A DNA stretch of 15,585 nt from Bacteroidota bacterium. GTDB lineage: Bacteria > Bacteroidota > Bacteroidia > J057. Shown piece after piece: positions 6,850 to 15,353 of this stretch. The notes beneath the pieces are model-generated. The model made no database searches and was not told where the DNA came from. It saw nothing but the letters and a program-made list of their open reading frames with translations. Where the stretch lies: NCBI GenBank assembly GCA_004292985.1, contig RDXT01000812.1, positions 1-15,585 on the forward strand, given 5' to 3'. A program made the translations under genes and the position numbers. The first letter of the stretch is position 1; every line of letters starts with the position of its first letter.

Positions 6850-8315
6850 AACTGACAGAAGAAATCATCAAATCTGCCATGCTGGGCACAGACAAGTACT
6901 TCCCACAGTACCTGTCTGAATCGCATGATTTTTTCGCAAAAATCGCCGCAGAAGAGACCGAAAAAGAAGTGCGTTTCCTGCGTCTGGCGGCGGCGGCTTT
7001 TATATATGAAGAGGCAGGCGAAGCGGGCCTCCACCTCCCTGTGGCGCTTCCGCCCTGTCCGGAGGAAAAACGACCTGTCATAGACACCGCCACCACGAGC
7101 CATTTTGAAGCCGCCCTCCAGGAAAAAGACAATGTCTTGCTTTTTTACCTGATCCACCGGTGCCATATCCGGCAGCGGGTCGTCAGCAGCGGTCTCGTCA
7201 CACGGATGCTCGACAAGGCGCTGGAGCACAAGAAAAAAGCGGAGGCACTGATTCAGGTCTGTGGCGAAACGGGTGCCTGGCTTTGCCGCATCAATCCCCG
7301 CTGGCAGGAACTTACGCCTGTGCCGGAAGAGGGAAATATCTGGGAAACGGGTTCGCCTGAGGCACGGAAAACCTTTTTTAAGGAGCTGCGCAAGGCAAAT
7401 CCGGCAGAGGCTACGGCCCTGCTCAGCGCGACCCTCCAGGAAGAATCTGCCGCAGTGCGGGCGGAGTTCATTGCGATGCTCGAAGCGGGACTTTCCGCTG
7501 CTGACGAGGCTTTCCTGACCCAGTGCCTTTCAGATAAAAGCGTAAAGGTGAAGCAGATAGCGCTCTTTCTGCTCAAAAAACTGCCCGGCTCTGCCCTCAA
7601 CCGCCTGTATTTGGACTATGCCCTGCGAGTGATCACCCTGGCGGAGGAAAAGCAGTTCCTTATTTCGCGAAAAAAGACCCTCAAATTCCATAAAAACCTC
7701 CCTCCGGGCGAAGAGCTGTTTACCTCCGGCATCGAAAAGGTGAGCAATCAGAAAGGGGTACAGGACGCTGTCTTCTGGCTTGGACAAACCCTGGCCTTTG
7801 TACAGCCGTCTGAACTGGCCGGAAAGCTGGGCTGCACAGAAAAAGAGCTGCTGGACCTCTTGCTCAGCCACAAGGAGCACGCCGTATTGCTGCCTTATCT
7901 TATCGAAGCATCGCTTCACTTCCGCCACCAGGGCTGGGCCTCGCAGTTGCTGGAGCACAAAGAGGTGCAGGACCTGCGCCTGGTGCAGCTATTGCCCGAA
8001 AGCGAGCGCGCGCCCTACTATGAGCACTTCGTCAGCACCCACCTGGATGCGCTGTTTGCCATCCTTTGCGATGACAGCTACACCCCCATCGCTCCCCGTC
8101 TGGCGAAGCAGATCCTCAAACACCTGCAAAAGCAACCCTATGCGCTCACCCACCAGCAGTACCGCTCTTTGACATTGCATCTGCCCTTAGACCTTCTGCC
8201 TGCACTAAACGACTACGTCCGGGAGCACCAGGAAGAGCCAAACTACCGCTATTCCCGGAGCCAGTACCTTGAACTGATCCGTATATTAGAATTCCGCAAG
8301 AATCTCACGAATTAA
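6846..8315 (+). CDS. DUF5691 family protein, helical-repeat protein of unknown function
   Basis: The protein has 489 residues, is mostly alpha-helical in character and has no transmembrane segments. The family is recognised by the N-terminal MLGTDKY (residues 12-18), the ETGAWLCRINPRW segment (141-153) and the following WETGSPEARKTFFKELRKANPAEATALL block (166-193). Residues about 175-255 look like two or three HEAT-like helical pairs, for example ESAAVRAEFIAMLEAGL and DKSVKVKQIALFLLKKLP. This suggests a scaffold or docking surface. I see no catalytic motif. The start overlaps the SWIM gene stop by 4 bases (ATGA), and the AAA+ gene follows after 9 bases. The family assignment rests on remembered motifs plus the order of neighbours, which agrees well with the known cassette. 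A scaffold role between the SWIM protein and the AAA+ ATPase is inference. Confidence 0.72.
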   Translation: MKLTEEIIKSAMLGTDKYFPQYLSESHDFFAKIAAEETEKEVRFLRLAAAAFIYEEAGEAGLHLPVALPPCPEEKRPVIDTATTSHFEAALQEKDNVLLFYLIHRCHIRQRVVSSGLVTRMLDKALEHKKKAEALIQVCGETGAWLCRINPRWQELTPVPEEGNIWETGSPEARKTFFKELRKANPAEATALLSATLQEESAAVRAEFIAMLEAGLSAADEAFLTQCLSDKSVKVKQIALFLLKKLPGSALNRLYLDYALRVITLAEEKQFLISRKKTLKFHKNLPPGEELFTSGIEKVSNQKGVQDAVFWLGQTLAFVQPSELAGKLGCTEKELLDLLLSHKEHAVLLPYLIEASLHFRHQGWASQLLEHKEVQDLRLVQLLPESERAPYYEHFVSTHLDALFAILCDDSYTPIAPRLAKQILKHLQKQPYALTHQQYRSLTLHLPLDLLPALNDYVREHQEEPNYRYSRSQYLELIRILEFRKNLTN

Positions 8316-8324
8316 CCCACGCCT

Positions 8325-9407
8325 ATGTCAGCCCCCCTTTTGCGTCAATCCGCTGAGCATCAGTTTGCCCTTGAAATCGCTGAGCTTAAAAAGCAGGACT
8401 CACACAACAAGCCCCAAAACTGGCTTCTGTCTCCCCATGCAGTACTCACCTATCTGATGGGTGGAAAACTTGCGAATGGATTTGAGGTAAGCCCGAAATA
8501 TATTGGCAACAAGCGCCTGATGGAAATCGCCATTGCGACGCTCACCACAGACAGGGCCTTGCTGCTGTACGGTCTGCCAGGCACCGCCAAATCCTGGGTA
8601 TCCGAGCATCTGGCAGCGGCGATCAGCGGCGACTCAAACCTGATCGTGCAGGGCACTGCCGGTACCAGTGAAGAGTCTGTGCGCTACGGCTGGAACTATG
8701 CGCTGCTGCTGTCCAAAGGCCCTGTGCCCGAAGCCATCGTCGAAACGCCGGTCATGCGGGCCATGAAAGCCGGAAAAGTGGTGCGGATCGAAGAACTCAC
8801 CCGCATGGGCTCCGATGTACAGGACACCCTGATTACCATTCTTTCTGAAAAAATGCTCCCCGTACCCGAACTCAACACCCAGATACAGGCTGTGCGGGGG
8901 TTTAATATCATTGCTACGGCCAACAACCGCGACAAGGGGGTAAATGAACTGTCGAGCGCCCTCAAACGGCGGTTTAATACGGTGATTCTCCCGGTGCCCG
9001 ACACCCTCGAAGAGGAGGCCGAGATTGTGCGGCAGCGGGTGAGCAGTTTCAGTAAATCTATAGACCTGCCTGTAGAAAAACCCATTCTGGAAGAAATTTA
9101 CAAGGTAGTTACCCTTTTCCGCGAGCTGCGCAGTGGCGTGTCTGCCGATGGAAAAACCAAACTCAAGTCGCCCTCCGGCACCCTGAGCACAGCCGAGGCA
9201 ATATCGGTGATGAACAGCGGCCTTTCGCTGGCCTACCACTTTGGCGACGGCCAGATCAAAGCCGAAGATATTGCCAGCGGCGTTATCGGTGCGGTGATCA
9301 AAGACCCTGTGCAGGACAAGATTGTCTTTCAGGAATACATGGAAACGGTGCTGAAGCAGCGCAGTGGCTGGAAAGACATTTACAGGGCCTGCCGCGATAT
9401 TATCTGA
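8325..9407 (+). CDS. MoxR-like AAA+ ATPase
   Basis: The 360-residue protein has a single AAA+ domain. Walker A is GLPGTAKS (residues 83-90, Lys89). The Walker B region is VVRIEELTR (152-160), with Glu156 and Glu157 where Asp-Glu is usual. Sensor 1 is IATANNRD (Asn200) and the arginine fingers lie in LKRRFN (Arg215, Arg216). The spacing and the MoxR-type helix insert around DVQDTLITILSEKMLPVP fit the MoxR/RavA/CbbQ group. These form hexameric ring chaperones that remodel target proteins together with a VWA-domain partner carrying a MIDAS site. Here that partner is almost certainly the VWA gene two places downstream. The ATG at 8325 gives a normal N-terminus of about 60 residues before the nucleotide-binding core. 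The next gene begins 7 bases after its stop codon. Confidence 0.9.
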   Translation: MSAPLLRQSAEHQFALEIAELKKQDSHNKPQNWLLSPHAVLTYLMGGKLANGFEVSPKYIGNKRLMEIAIATLTTDRALLLYGLPGTAKSWVSEHLAAAISGDSNLIVQGTAGTSEESVRYGWNYALLLSKGPVPEAIVETPVMRAMKAGKVVRIEELTRMGSDVQDTLITILSEKMLPVPELNTQIQAVRGFNIIATANNRDKGVNELSSALKRRFNTVILPVPDTLEEEAEIVRQRVSSFSKSIDLPVEKPILEEIYKVVTLFRELRSGVSADGKTKLKSPSGTLSTAEAISVMNSGLSLAYHFGDGQIKAEDIASGVIGAVIKDPVQDKIVFQEYMETVLKQRSGWKDIYRACRDII

Positions 9408-9414
9408 CCTATCT

Positions 9415-11634
9415 ATGCAGGTGCACCTTTTCGGCGTCCGTCACCATGGGCCAGGTTCTTCCCGCCATGTACTCGATGCCCTCCGGGCCACCCGGCCCGA
9501 CATCATCCTGATCGAAGGTCCCCCCGAAGGGGAGTCTATGCTCTCCTGGGCGCAGCACCCGGACATGAAAGCGCCGGTGGCACTGCTTGCCTATGTCGCT
9601 GACAATCCCAGACAGGCAGTCTTTTATCCCTTTACCCATTTTTCACCCGAATGGAATGCCATCCAGTACGGACTGAGTGAAAAGCTGCCTGTCCGCTTTA
9701 TCGATATGCCGCTGACGCATAAACTGGCCCGCACAGCTGCTGAACAGCAAGGCCCGGTTGCCTCCGCCCAGGCAGGTCCGGAAGTGGCGGTCAGGCGAAA
9801 TCCCATTGCCTGGCTGGCTGATCTTGCTGGTTTTGACGATGCCGAAGAGTGGTGGGAGCATCAGTTTGAGCTGGCAAAACAACCCATAGAGGTATTTGAG
9901 GCCATTGCGCTCGCTATGGGCGGCCTTCGGGAAGCCTTTCCCGGCAGTGATGAAGAGGAGCGCATTCGCGAGGCATTCATGCGCAAGGCCCTGCGCCTGG
10001 CCCAGACAGAAAAATATGAACGCATCGCTGTCATCTGCGGAGCCTGGCATGTGCCTGCCCTGACAGACCTCTCCGACCGCAAAGGCGATGAAGCCCTGAT
10101 CCGGAGCCTGCCGAAAACAAAGGTCGAATGCACCTGGATCCCCTGGACACATGAGCGTTTATCCTCCGAAAGCGGATATGGCGCAGGCGTGGACTCCCCC
10201 GGATGGTATCAGCATGTATGGGACCACCCCGAAGACGATGGCACCCTCTGGCTTTCACTTTCAGCGCATGTGTTTCGCAAGCATCGCATAGACATTTCCT
10301 CCGCCCACATCATCGAGGCGCTGCGCCTCTCCCATGCGCTGGCAGCCCTGCGTGGCCTGTCGCGGGCCAGCCTGAAAGAGTATAATGAAGCGACCCGCAC
10401 AGTGATGTGTATGGGGGATGAAATCCTGATGCAGGTCATCCGCAAAGAGCTGATCGTGGGACACAGATTTGGCGAACTCCCTGAAGGCACACCGCAGGTG
10501 CCTCTTCAGCGGGATTTTGAAAAGCTCTGTAAAAGCCTCCGCCTCAAGGTCTCGCCCGAAGCGAAGGCCCTGACCCTCGACCTGCGCGACAACCACGACC
10601 TGCAGAAAAGTATGCTGCTGCACCGCCTCGGGGTCATAGAGGTGGCATGGGGTCATATCATGCACGCCCGAAGCAAGGGTACCTTCAAGGAGGAATGGCT
10701 GATCCGCTGGCAGCCTGAAATGACCATTGCCCTGCTGGAAAAAGCAGCCTGGGGCAACTCCGTCGAAGCCGCAGCCAACCGCTACCTCGCACACCAGGCA
10801 GCCAGCTGCAAAACCCTCGCAGAAATCAGTTCGCTGATCCAGCAGGCTTTGCCTGCCGAACTGCCCGAAGGGATGCAGGCTGCCATGCAAAAGATGGACG
10901 TGCTCAGCGCCTCCACTTTCGACACGCAGCTGCTGATGGATGCCTTTCTGCCGCTGGTGCAGATCAGCCGCTATGGCAATGTGCGCAACACCGATACAGC
11001 CACAGTCAGGCTGGTGCTGGAGTCGGTGCTGTACCGTATGCTCTCCAACCTGCCCGGAAGCTGTGCCAATATAGACGAAGAGCAGGCCGCTGAACTGGCC
11101 GAAAAAATCCGGAAGGTGCACCAGGGGATCACCCTGCTGGAAACAGAATCCTACAGAGCGGACTGGCTCCAGGCCCTGCAGCGCATTACCGATATGAAGC
11201 AGGCAGCAGCGCATATCCACGGCACCTGCTGCAAAATCCGCTATGACCTGAAAGAGTTGTCCGAAGAAGTTACAGCCGATGAATTCAGCAAGGCCCTTTC
11301 GGTCAGCCAGGACCCCCATTATTCGGCCCATTGGCTCGAAGGTTTCCTGAAAGACGGGGCTACCCTGCTGCTTTTCGACGATGTAATCTGGGGAATGGTT
11401 CATGGATGGATAAACAGCCTGCCGGAAGAGGTATTTCTTCAGATTATCCCGCTCCTGAGGCGAACCTTTGCCCCCTACACCCAGGGAGAGAAGCGAAAAA
11501 TTGCTGCGAGGGTGCATCAGGTGCCCGTTTCGAAAGAAAAAACGCAACAGGCAGGTGCATTTAATCCGGAAAGAGCTGAAAAAGTGCTTCCTATATTGGA
11601 AAAACTCATGTTTCACCCCATAAAACAGCCCTGA
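9415..11634 (+). CDS. DUF5682 family protein with TIKI/TraB-like N-terminal motifs
   Basis: I choose the ATG at 9415 (739 residues, start MQVHLFGVRHHGPGSSRH). The alternative GTG at 9364 would overlap the AAA+ gene and precede the conserved first strand. The N-terminal 220 residues carry GVRH (7-10), IILIEGPPEG (30-39, Glu34), RFIDMP (94-99) and GAWHVP (209-214, His212). Two GxxH motifs at the ends of such a domain, with an early acidic residue, are the hallmark of the TIKI/TraB/PrgY/ChaN/EreA superfamily. Some members of it are metal-dependent hydrolases. The remaining 500 residues are predominantly helical and unrecognised. DUF5682 is the usual neighbour of MoxR/VWA genes in this cassette. 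It could be the enzymatic effector or substrate of the chaperone pair; this is inference. The VWA gene starts 1 base after its stop codon. Confidence 0.8.
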   Translation: MQVHLFGVRHHGPGSSRHVLDALRATRPDIILIEGPPEGESMLSWAQHPDMKAPVALLAYVADNPRQAVFYPFTHFSPEWNAIQYGLSEKLPVRFIDMPLTHKLARTAAEQQGPVASAQAGPEVAVRRNPIAWLADLAGFDDAEEWWEHQFELAKQPIEVFEAIALAMGGLREAFPGSDEEERIREAFMRKALRLAQTEKYERIAVICGAWHVPALTDLSDRKGDEALIRSLPKTKVECTWIPWTHERLSSESGYGAGVDSPGWYQHVWDHPEDDGTLWLSLSAHVFRKHRIDISSAHIIEALRLSHALAALRGLSRASLKEYNEATRTVMCMGDEILMQVIRKELIVGHRFGELPEGTPQVPLQRDFEKLCKSLRLKVSPEAKALTLDLRDNHDLQKSMLLHRLGVIEVAWGHIMHARSKGTFKEEWLIRWQPEMTIALLEKAAWGNSVEAAANRYLAHQAASCKTLAEISSLIQQALPAELPEGMQAAMQKMDVLSASTFDTQLLMDAFLPLVQISRYGNVRNTDTATVRLVLESVLYRMLSNLPGSCANIDEEQAAELAEKIRKVHQGITLLETESYRADWLQALQRITDMKQAAAHIHGTCCKIRYDLKELSEEVTADEFSKALSVSQDPHYSAHWLEGFLKDGATLLLFDDVIWGMVHGWINSLPEEVFLQIIPLLRRTFAPYTQGEKRKIAARVHQVPVSKEKTQQAGAFNPERAEKVLPILEKLMFHPIKQP

Positions 11635-11635
11635 G

Positions 11636-12793
11636 ATGGAAGCAAACCCTGTAAAACGCTGGCGGCTGATCCTGGGCAGCGAAACGCGCGAAGAACTTTC
11701 CTATACCTTTTCGGATCAGGAAAAAGGCATAGACAACACCCTCGAAGCCCTTTATAACTCCAGTAAAAAGGGCGGTCTGGGGCCTTCCTCTCCCAATGTG
11801 GCCCGCTGGCTGGGAGATATCCGCAGCTATTTTCCCCAGTCTGTGGTCAAGGTGATGCAGCAGGACGCCCTCAAACGCCTCAACCTGACCTCGATGCTCA
11901 CCGAGCCGGAAATGCTCGAAAGTGTGGTGCCCGACATCCATCTGGTAGCCAATCTGATGACCCTGGGGAAATTAATCCCCGAAAAAACCAGGGCTACGGC
12001 ACGTCTGGTCGTGAAAAAAGTCGTGGACGAACTGATTCAAAAACTGGCTGCTCCCACCCAGCAAAGTATCATCGGCTCCCTCAACCGATCGGCCCGAAAC
12101 CGCAGGCCCCGGCACAATGAAATCAACTGGAACGAAACCATAAAGAAAAACCTGAAACACTATCAGGCTGAATATCAGACCATTATACCCGAAGTCCGCA
12201 TCGGCTACGGCAGGAAGCGCAAAGCGATGAAAGACATTGTGCTGTGCATTGACCAAAGTGGCTCGATGGGCAGCTCCGTGATTTATTCAGGTATTTTCGG
12301 GGCTGTAATGGCTTCGATTCCCGCGGTCAGAACGCAGATGGTGGTCTTCGACACCGCTGTGGCGGACCTGACCGAAGAGCTGAAAGACCCCGTAGATCTG
12401 CTCTTTGGTGTGCAGCTGGGAGGCGGCACCGACATCGCCCTCGCCCTGAAATACTGCCAGCAAATTATTACGCGGCCCTCTGATACGGTGTTTGTATTGA
12501 TAACGGACCTTTATGAAGGAGGCAATCAGCAGGACATGCACAAGCGGATGGCGGAAATTGTGGCCACAGGCACCCAGGCCGTAACCCTCCTGGCCCTTAA
12601 CGATGAGGGCGCTCCTTCCTACGACCACCAGAATGCAGCCTTTTTTGCCTCCATTGGCGTACCTGTTTTTGCCTGCACACCCGACCTTTTCCCTGAACTG
12701 ATGGCCGCTGCGCTCAGTAAGCAGGACCTCGCACAATGGGCGGGCAACCACGACATTAAGCTAAACACACCCCATGCAAATCAACATCCCTGA
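11636..12793 (+). CDS. VWA domain-containing protein, CoxE-like, MoxR partner
   Basis: The protein has 385 residues. The N-terminal 195 residues are helical and basic, with an arginine-rich stretch at about 151-160. The C-terminal 190 residues form a von Willebrand factor A domain. Its MIDAS metal site is complete: DQSGS (Asp206, Ser208, Ser210), Thr265 in LGGGTDIAL and Asp291 in VLITDLYEGG. No signal peptide or membrane anchor is seen, so it acts in the cytoplasm. VWA proteins of this layout act with MoxR ATPases, with the MIDAS site binding a target or adaptor. It lies two genes downstream of the MoxR-like ATPase. Its last 20 bases overlap the start of pnkp, which couples translation of the cassette to that of the RNA repair enzyme. 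Confidence 0.9.
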   Translation: MEANPVKRWRLILGSETREELSYTFSDQEKGIDNTLEALYNSSKKGGLGPSSPNVARWLGDIRSYFPQSVVKVMQQDALKRLNLTSMLTEPEMLESVVPDIHLVANLMTLGKLIPEKTRATARLVVKKVVDELIQKLAAPTQQSIIGSLNRSARNRRPRHNEINWNETIKKNLKHYQAEYQTIIPEVRIGYGRKRKAMKDIVLCIDQSGSMGSSVIYSGIFGAVMASIPAVRTQMVVFDTAVADLTEELKDPVDLLFGVQLGGGTDIALALKYCQQIITRPSDTVFVLITDLYEGGNQQDMHKRMAEIVATGTQAVTLLALNDEGAPSYDHQNAAFFASIGVPVFACTPDLFPELMAAALSKQDLAQWAGNHDIKLNTPHANQHP

Positions 12794-15353
12794 ACTCTCT
12801 CTGGTGGCGATGGTCGGCATCTCCGGCTCCGGCAAAAGCACCTTTGCCCGAAAATACTTCAAAAGAAGCGAAATCCTCTCTTCCGACGAATGCAGGGCCT
12901 GGGTCTCTGATGACGAAAACAAGCAGTCTGCTACGGATGATGCCTTTGATGTATTGCATTATATCGCCGCCAAACGCCTGAAAAATGGCCTTCTGACGGT
13001 CGTCGATGCCACCAATATTCAGAAAGAAGGCCGGAAAGAACTCATTGCACTGGCCAAAACCTACCATTGCCTGCCGGTGGCCATCGTGCTGGATATGCCC
13101 GAAGAGGTCTGCGAAGCCCGCAACAAAAACCGCAGCGACCGTAACCTGGGTGCCCACGTTATCCGCCAGCAGCGCCAGCAACTCAAGCAATCCCTCCGTA
13201 CCCTGAAGCTGGAAGGCTTCCGGCATATATTTGTGCTTAAATCTCCTGAAGAGGTCGCGGCGCTTACCGAAATCGTGCGGGACAAGCTCTACAATGACAA
13301 AAAAGACGAAAGTGGCCCCTTCGATATCATCGGCGACATCCACGGGTGTATGGATGAGCTTGTAGAGCTGCTCACGCGCCTGGGCTATGAAATCCGCAAA
13401 GAAGAGCCGGGCCCTGGAACGTATGGCTATTCGGTGAAGCATCCGGAGGGCCGGAAAGTCATTTTTCTCGGCGATCTGGTGGATCGGGGGCCTGATTCGC
13501 CGGGGGTGTTGCGCCTCGTCATGAGCATGGTCGCTTCGGGAGATGCCCTCTGTGTGCCCGGCAACCATGATGTGAAATTTGAGCAGTACCTGAGTGGCAA
13601 AAAGGTACAGTTAAAGCATGGACTGGAGGAAACGGTGCGGCAGTTTGAGGCGGAACCGGATCCCCGCTTCCGGCAATCGGTTCAGAAATTTATCTATGGG
13701 CTGATCAGCCACTATGTGCTCGACCAGGGGCGGCTCGTGGTGGCCCATGCGGGTGTGCGCGAAGAGATGCAGGGCAGAGGTTCGGGAGCCGTCAGGGCAT
13801 TTTGCCTGTACGGAGAGACTACGGGCGAAATTGATGAGTTTGGATTGCCTGTCCGCTACAACTGGGCCAAAGAATACAGGGGAAAAGCCAAAGTGGTCTA
13901 TGGACATACCCCCGTACCCGACGCAGAATGGCTCAACAAGACCATTGACATCGACACGGGCTGTGTATTTGGCGGAAAACTGACTGCCTTACGCTACCCC
14001 GAAGAGCAACTGGTCTCGGTAGATGCGCAAAAAGTCTATTGTGAGCCGGTGAGACCGCTCGATTATGCCGCAAATGCCCTTCAACTCAGCTCCCAGCAGG
14101 CGTATGATGACCTCCTGAACATCGAGGATGTAACCGGAAAGCGCATTATCCAGACGCGCCTGCGCCACAACATCACCATTCTGGAAGAAAACTCCATTGC
14201 TGCGCTCGAAGTCATGAGCCGCTTTGCCATTAATCCCAAATGGCTGATTTACCTGCCGCCTACCATGTCACCCTGCGCGTCCAGCGAACTGCCGGGCTAC
14301 CTCGAACACCCTGCGCAGGCGCTCAACTATTACAAGAAAAAGGGCATCGAAAAAGTCATCTGCGAAGAAAAACACATGGGTTCGCGGGCAGTACTGGTGA
14401 TTTGCAAGGATGAAGTTACCGCCCTGCGCCGCTTTGGGGTAGAAAATGAAGGGGCGGGCGTATGCTATACCCGTACCGGAAGAAGCTTTTTTAATGAAGG
14501 CAGCATCGGGCAGGAACTGATCGAAGTGCTGCGTAATGCCCTGACACAGAGCGGATTCTGGGACAAATTCCATACGGACTGGGTCTGCCTCGATGCCGAG
14601 CTGCTACCCTGGTCTGCCAAAGCCCAGGCCCTTATCCGCGACCAGTATGCGGCTGTGGGTGCCTCGGCTCTGGCGGCACTTCCTGTGGCGGAAGAGGCGC
14701 TCAGACGCACCCTGGAGCGGGGAGTCAGCGGCGTAGCGCCTGTCTTAGAGGCTTTTAGCGCTAAAAAAAACGCTGTCCAACGCTATGTGCAAGCCTATCA
14801 GCACTATTGCTGGCCTGTGAATTCGCTCAAAGACTACAAACTGGCGCCCTTCCATATCCTGGCTACCGAAGGGCAGGTGCATACGGACAAAAGCCACGCG
14901 TGGCACATGCAGCACATCCACGAACTCTGCGAAGCCTGTCCGGAACTGCTGCGGGCAACTCCCTACCGGATTGTTCAGCTCGATGACCCCGAAAGCTACC
15001 AGCAGGCCGTGGAATGGTGGACGGGGCTGACCGCTGCGGGTGGCGAAGGCATGGTGGTCAAACCCTATGACTTTATTACGCATGGCAAAGGCGAACTGCT
15101 GCAACCTGCCATCAAATGCCGGGGCAGCGAATACCTCCGCATCATTTACGGACCTGATTATGATGCACCCGAAAACCTGGAGCGGCTCAAACAACGAAGC
15201 ATCACCCGCAAACAATCCCTGGCACTGCGCGAGTTTGCCCTTGGAATCGAGGGACTGGAGCGATTTGTGCGGCGGGAACCGCTCAGACGCATTCATGAGA
15301 GCGTTTTTGGGGTGCTCGCCCTCGAAAGTGAGGAGGTGGATCCGAGGCTCTGA
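12774..15353 (+). CDS. pnkp: Polynucleotide kinase-phosphatase-ligase Pnkp
   Basis: This 859-residue, three-domain RNA repair enzyme heals and seals broken RNA together with Hen1. The 5' kinase (about 1-175) has the P-loop GISGSGKS (15-22, Lys21) and Asp38. The calcineurin-type 2',3' phosphatase (about 180-425) has GDIHG (Asp188, His190), GDLVDRG (Asp234, Asp237), GNHD (Asn264, His265), AHAG (His325) and GHTP (His378). The C-terminal ATP-dependent ligase/adenylyltransferase has the nucleotidyl lysine in EEKHMGSR (Lys533) and the later motifs EGMVVKP (757-764) and IKCRG (780-784). Length and spacing match the Clostridium thermocellum enzyme, of about 870 residues. In studied cases the ligase works only when bound to Hen1. 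Hen1 is encoded at the other end of this operon. The ATG at 12774 lies inside the end of the VWA gene. All three active sites look intact. Confidence 0.97.
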   Translation: MQINIPELSLVAMVGISGSGKSTFARKYFKRSEILSSDECRAWVSDDENKQSATDDAFDVLHYIAAKRLKNGLLTVVDATNIQKEGRKELIALAKTYHCLPVAIVLDMPEEVCEARNKNRSDRNLGAHVIRQQRQQLKQSLRTLKLEGFRHIFVLKSPEEVAALTEIVRDKLYNDKKDESGPFDIIGDIHGCMDELVELLTRLGYEIRKEEPGPGTYGYSVKHPEGRKVIFLGDLVDRGPDSPGVLRLVMSMVASGDALCVPGNHDVKFEQYLSGKKVQLKHGLEETVRQFEAEPDPRFRQSVQKFIYGLISHYVLDQGRLVVAHAGVREEMQGRGSGAVRAFCLYGETTGEIDEFGLPVRYNWAKEYRGKAKVVYGHTPVPDAEWLNKTIDIDTGCVFGGKLTALRYPEEQLVSVDAQKVYCEPVRPLDYAANALQLSSQQAYDDLLNIEDVTGKRIIQTRLRHNITILEENSIAALEVMSRFAINPKWLIYLPPTMSPCASSELPGYLEHPAQALNYYKKKGIEKVICEEKHMGSRAVLVICKDEVTALRRFGVENEGAGVCYTRTGRSFFNEGSIGQELIEVLRNALTQSGFWDKFHTDWVCLDAELLPWSAKAQALIRDQYAAVGASALAALPVAEEALRRTLERGVSGVAPVLEAFSAKKNAVQRYVQAYQHYCWPVNSLKDYKLAPFHILATEGQVHTDKSHAWHMQHIHELCEACPELLRATPYRIVQLDDPESYQQAVEWWTGLTAAGGEGMVVKPYDFITHGKGELLQPAIKCRGSEYLRIIYGPDYDAPENLERLKQRSITRKQSLALREFALGIEGLERFVRREPLRRIHESVFGVLALESEEVDPRL

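Noticed and set aside
9364..9414. GTG start for the DUF5682 gene inside the AAA+ gene
   Set aside because: The ATG at 9415 begins exactly at the conserved first strand and gives a normal 7-base spacing. The upstream codons are simply the AAA+ coding sequence in another frame.
10261..11616. 451-codon open frame on the minus strand
   Set aside because: It is fully antisense to the DUF5682 gene. Its translation, rich in His, Gln and Phe, has no recognisable motif and is typical of a shadow frame in GC-rich coding DNA.
12756..13568. 270-codon open frame on the minus strand
   Set aside because: It is antisense to the kinase and phosphatase domains of Pnkp, which have clear motifs. It is a shadow frame.
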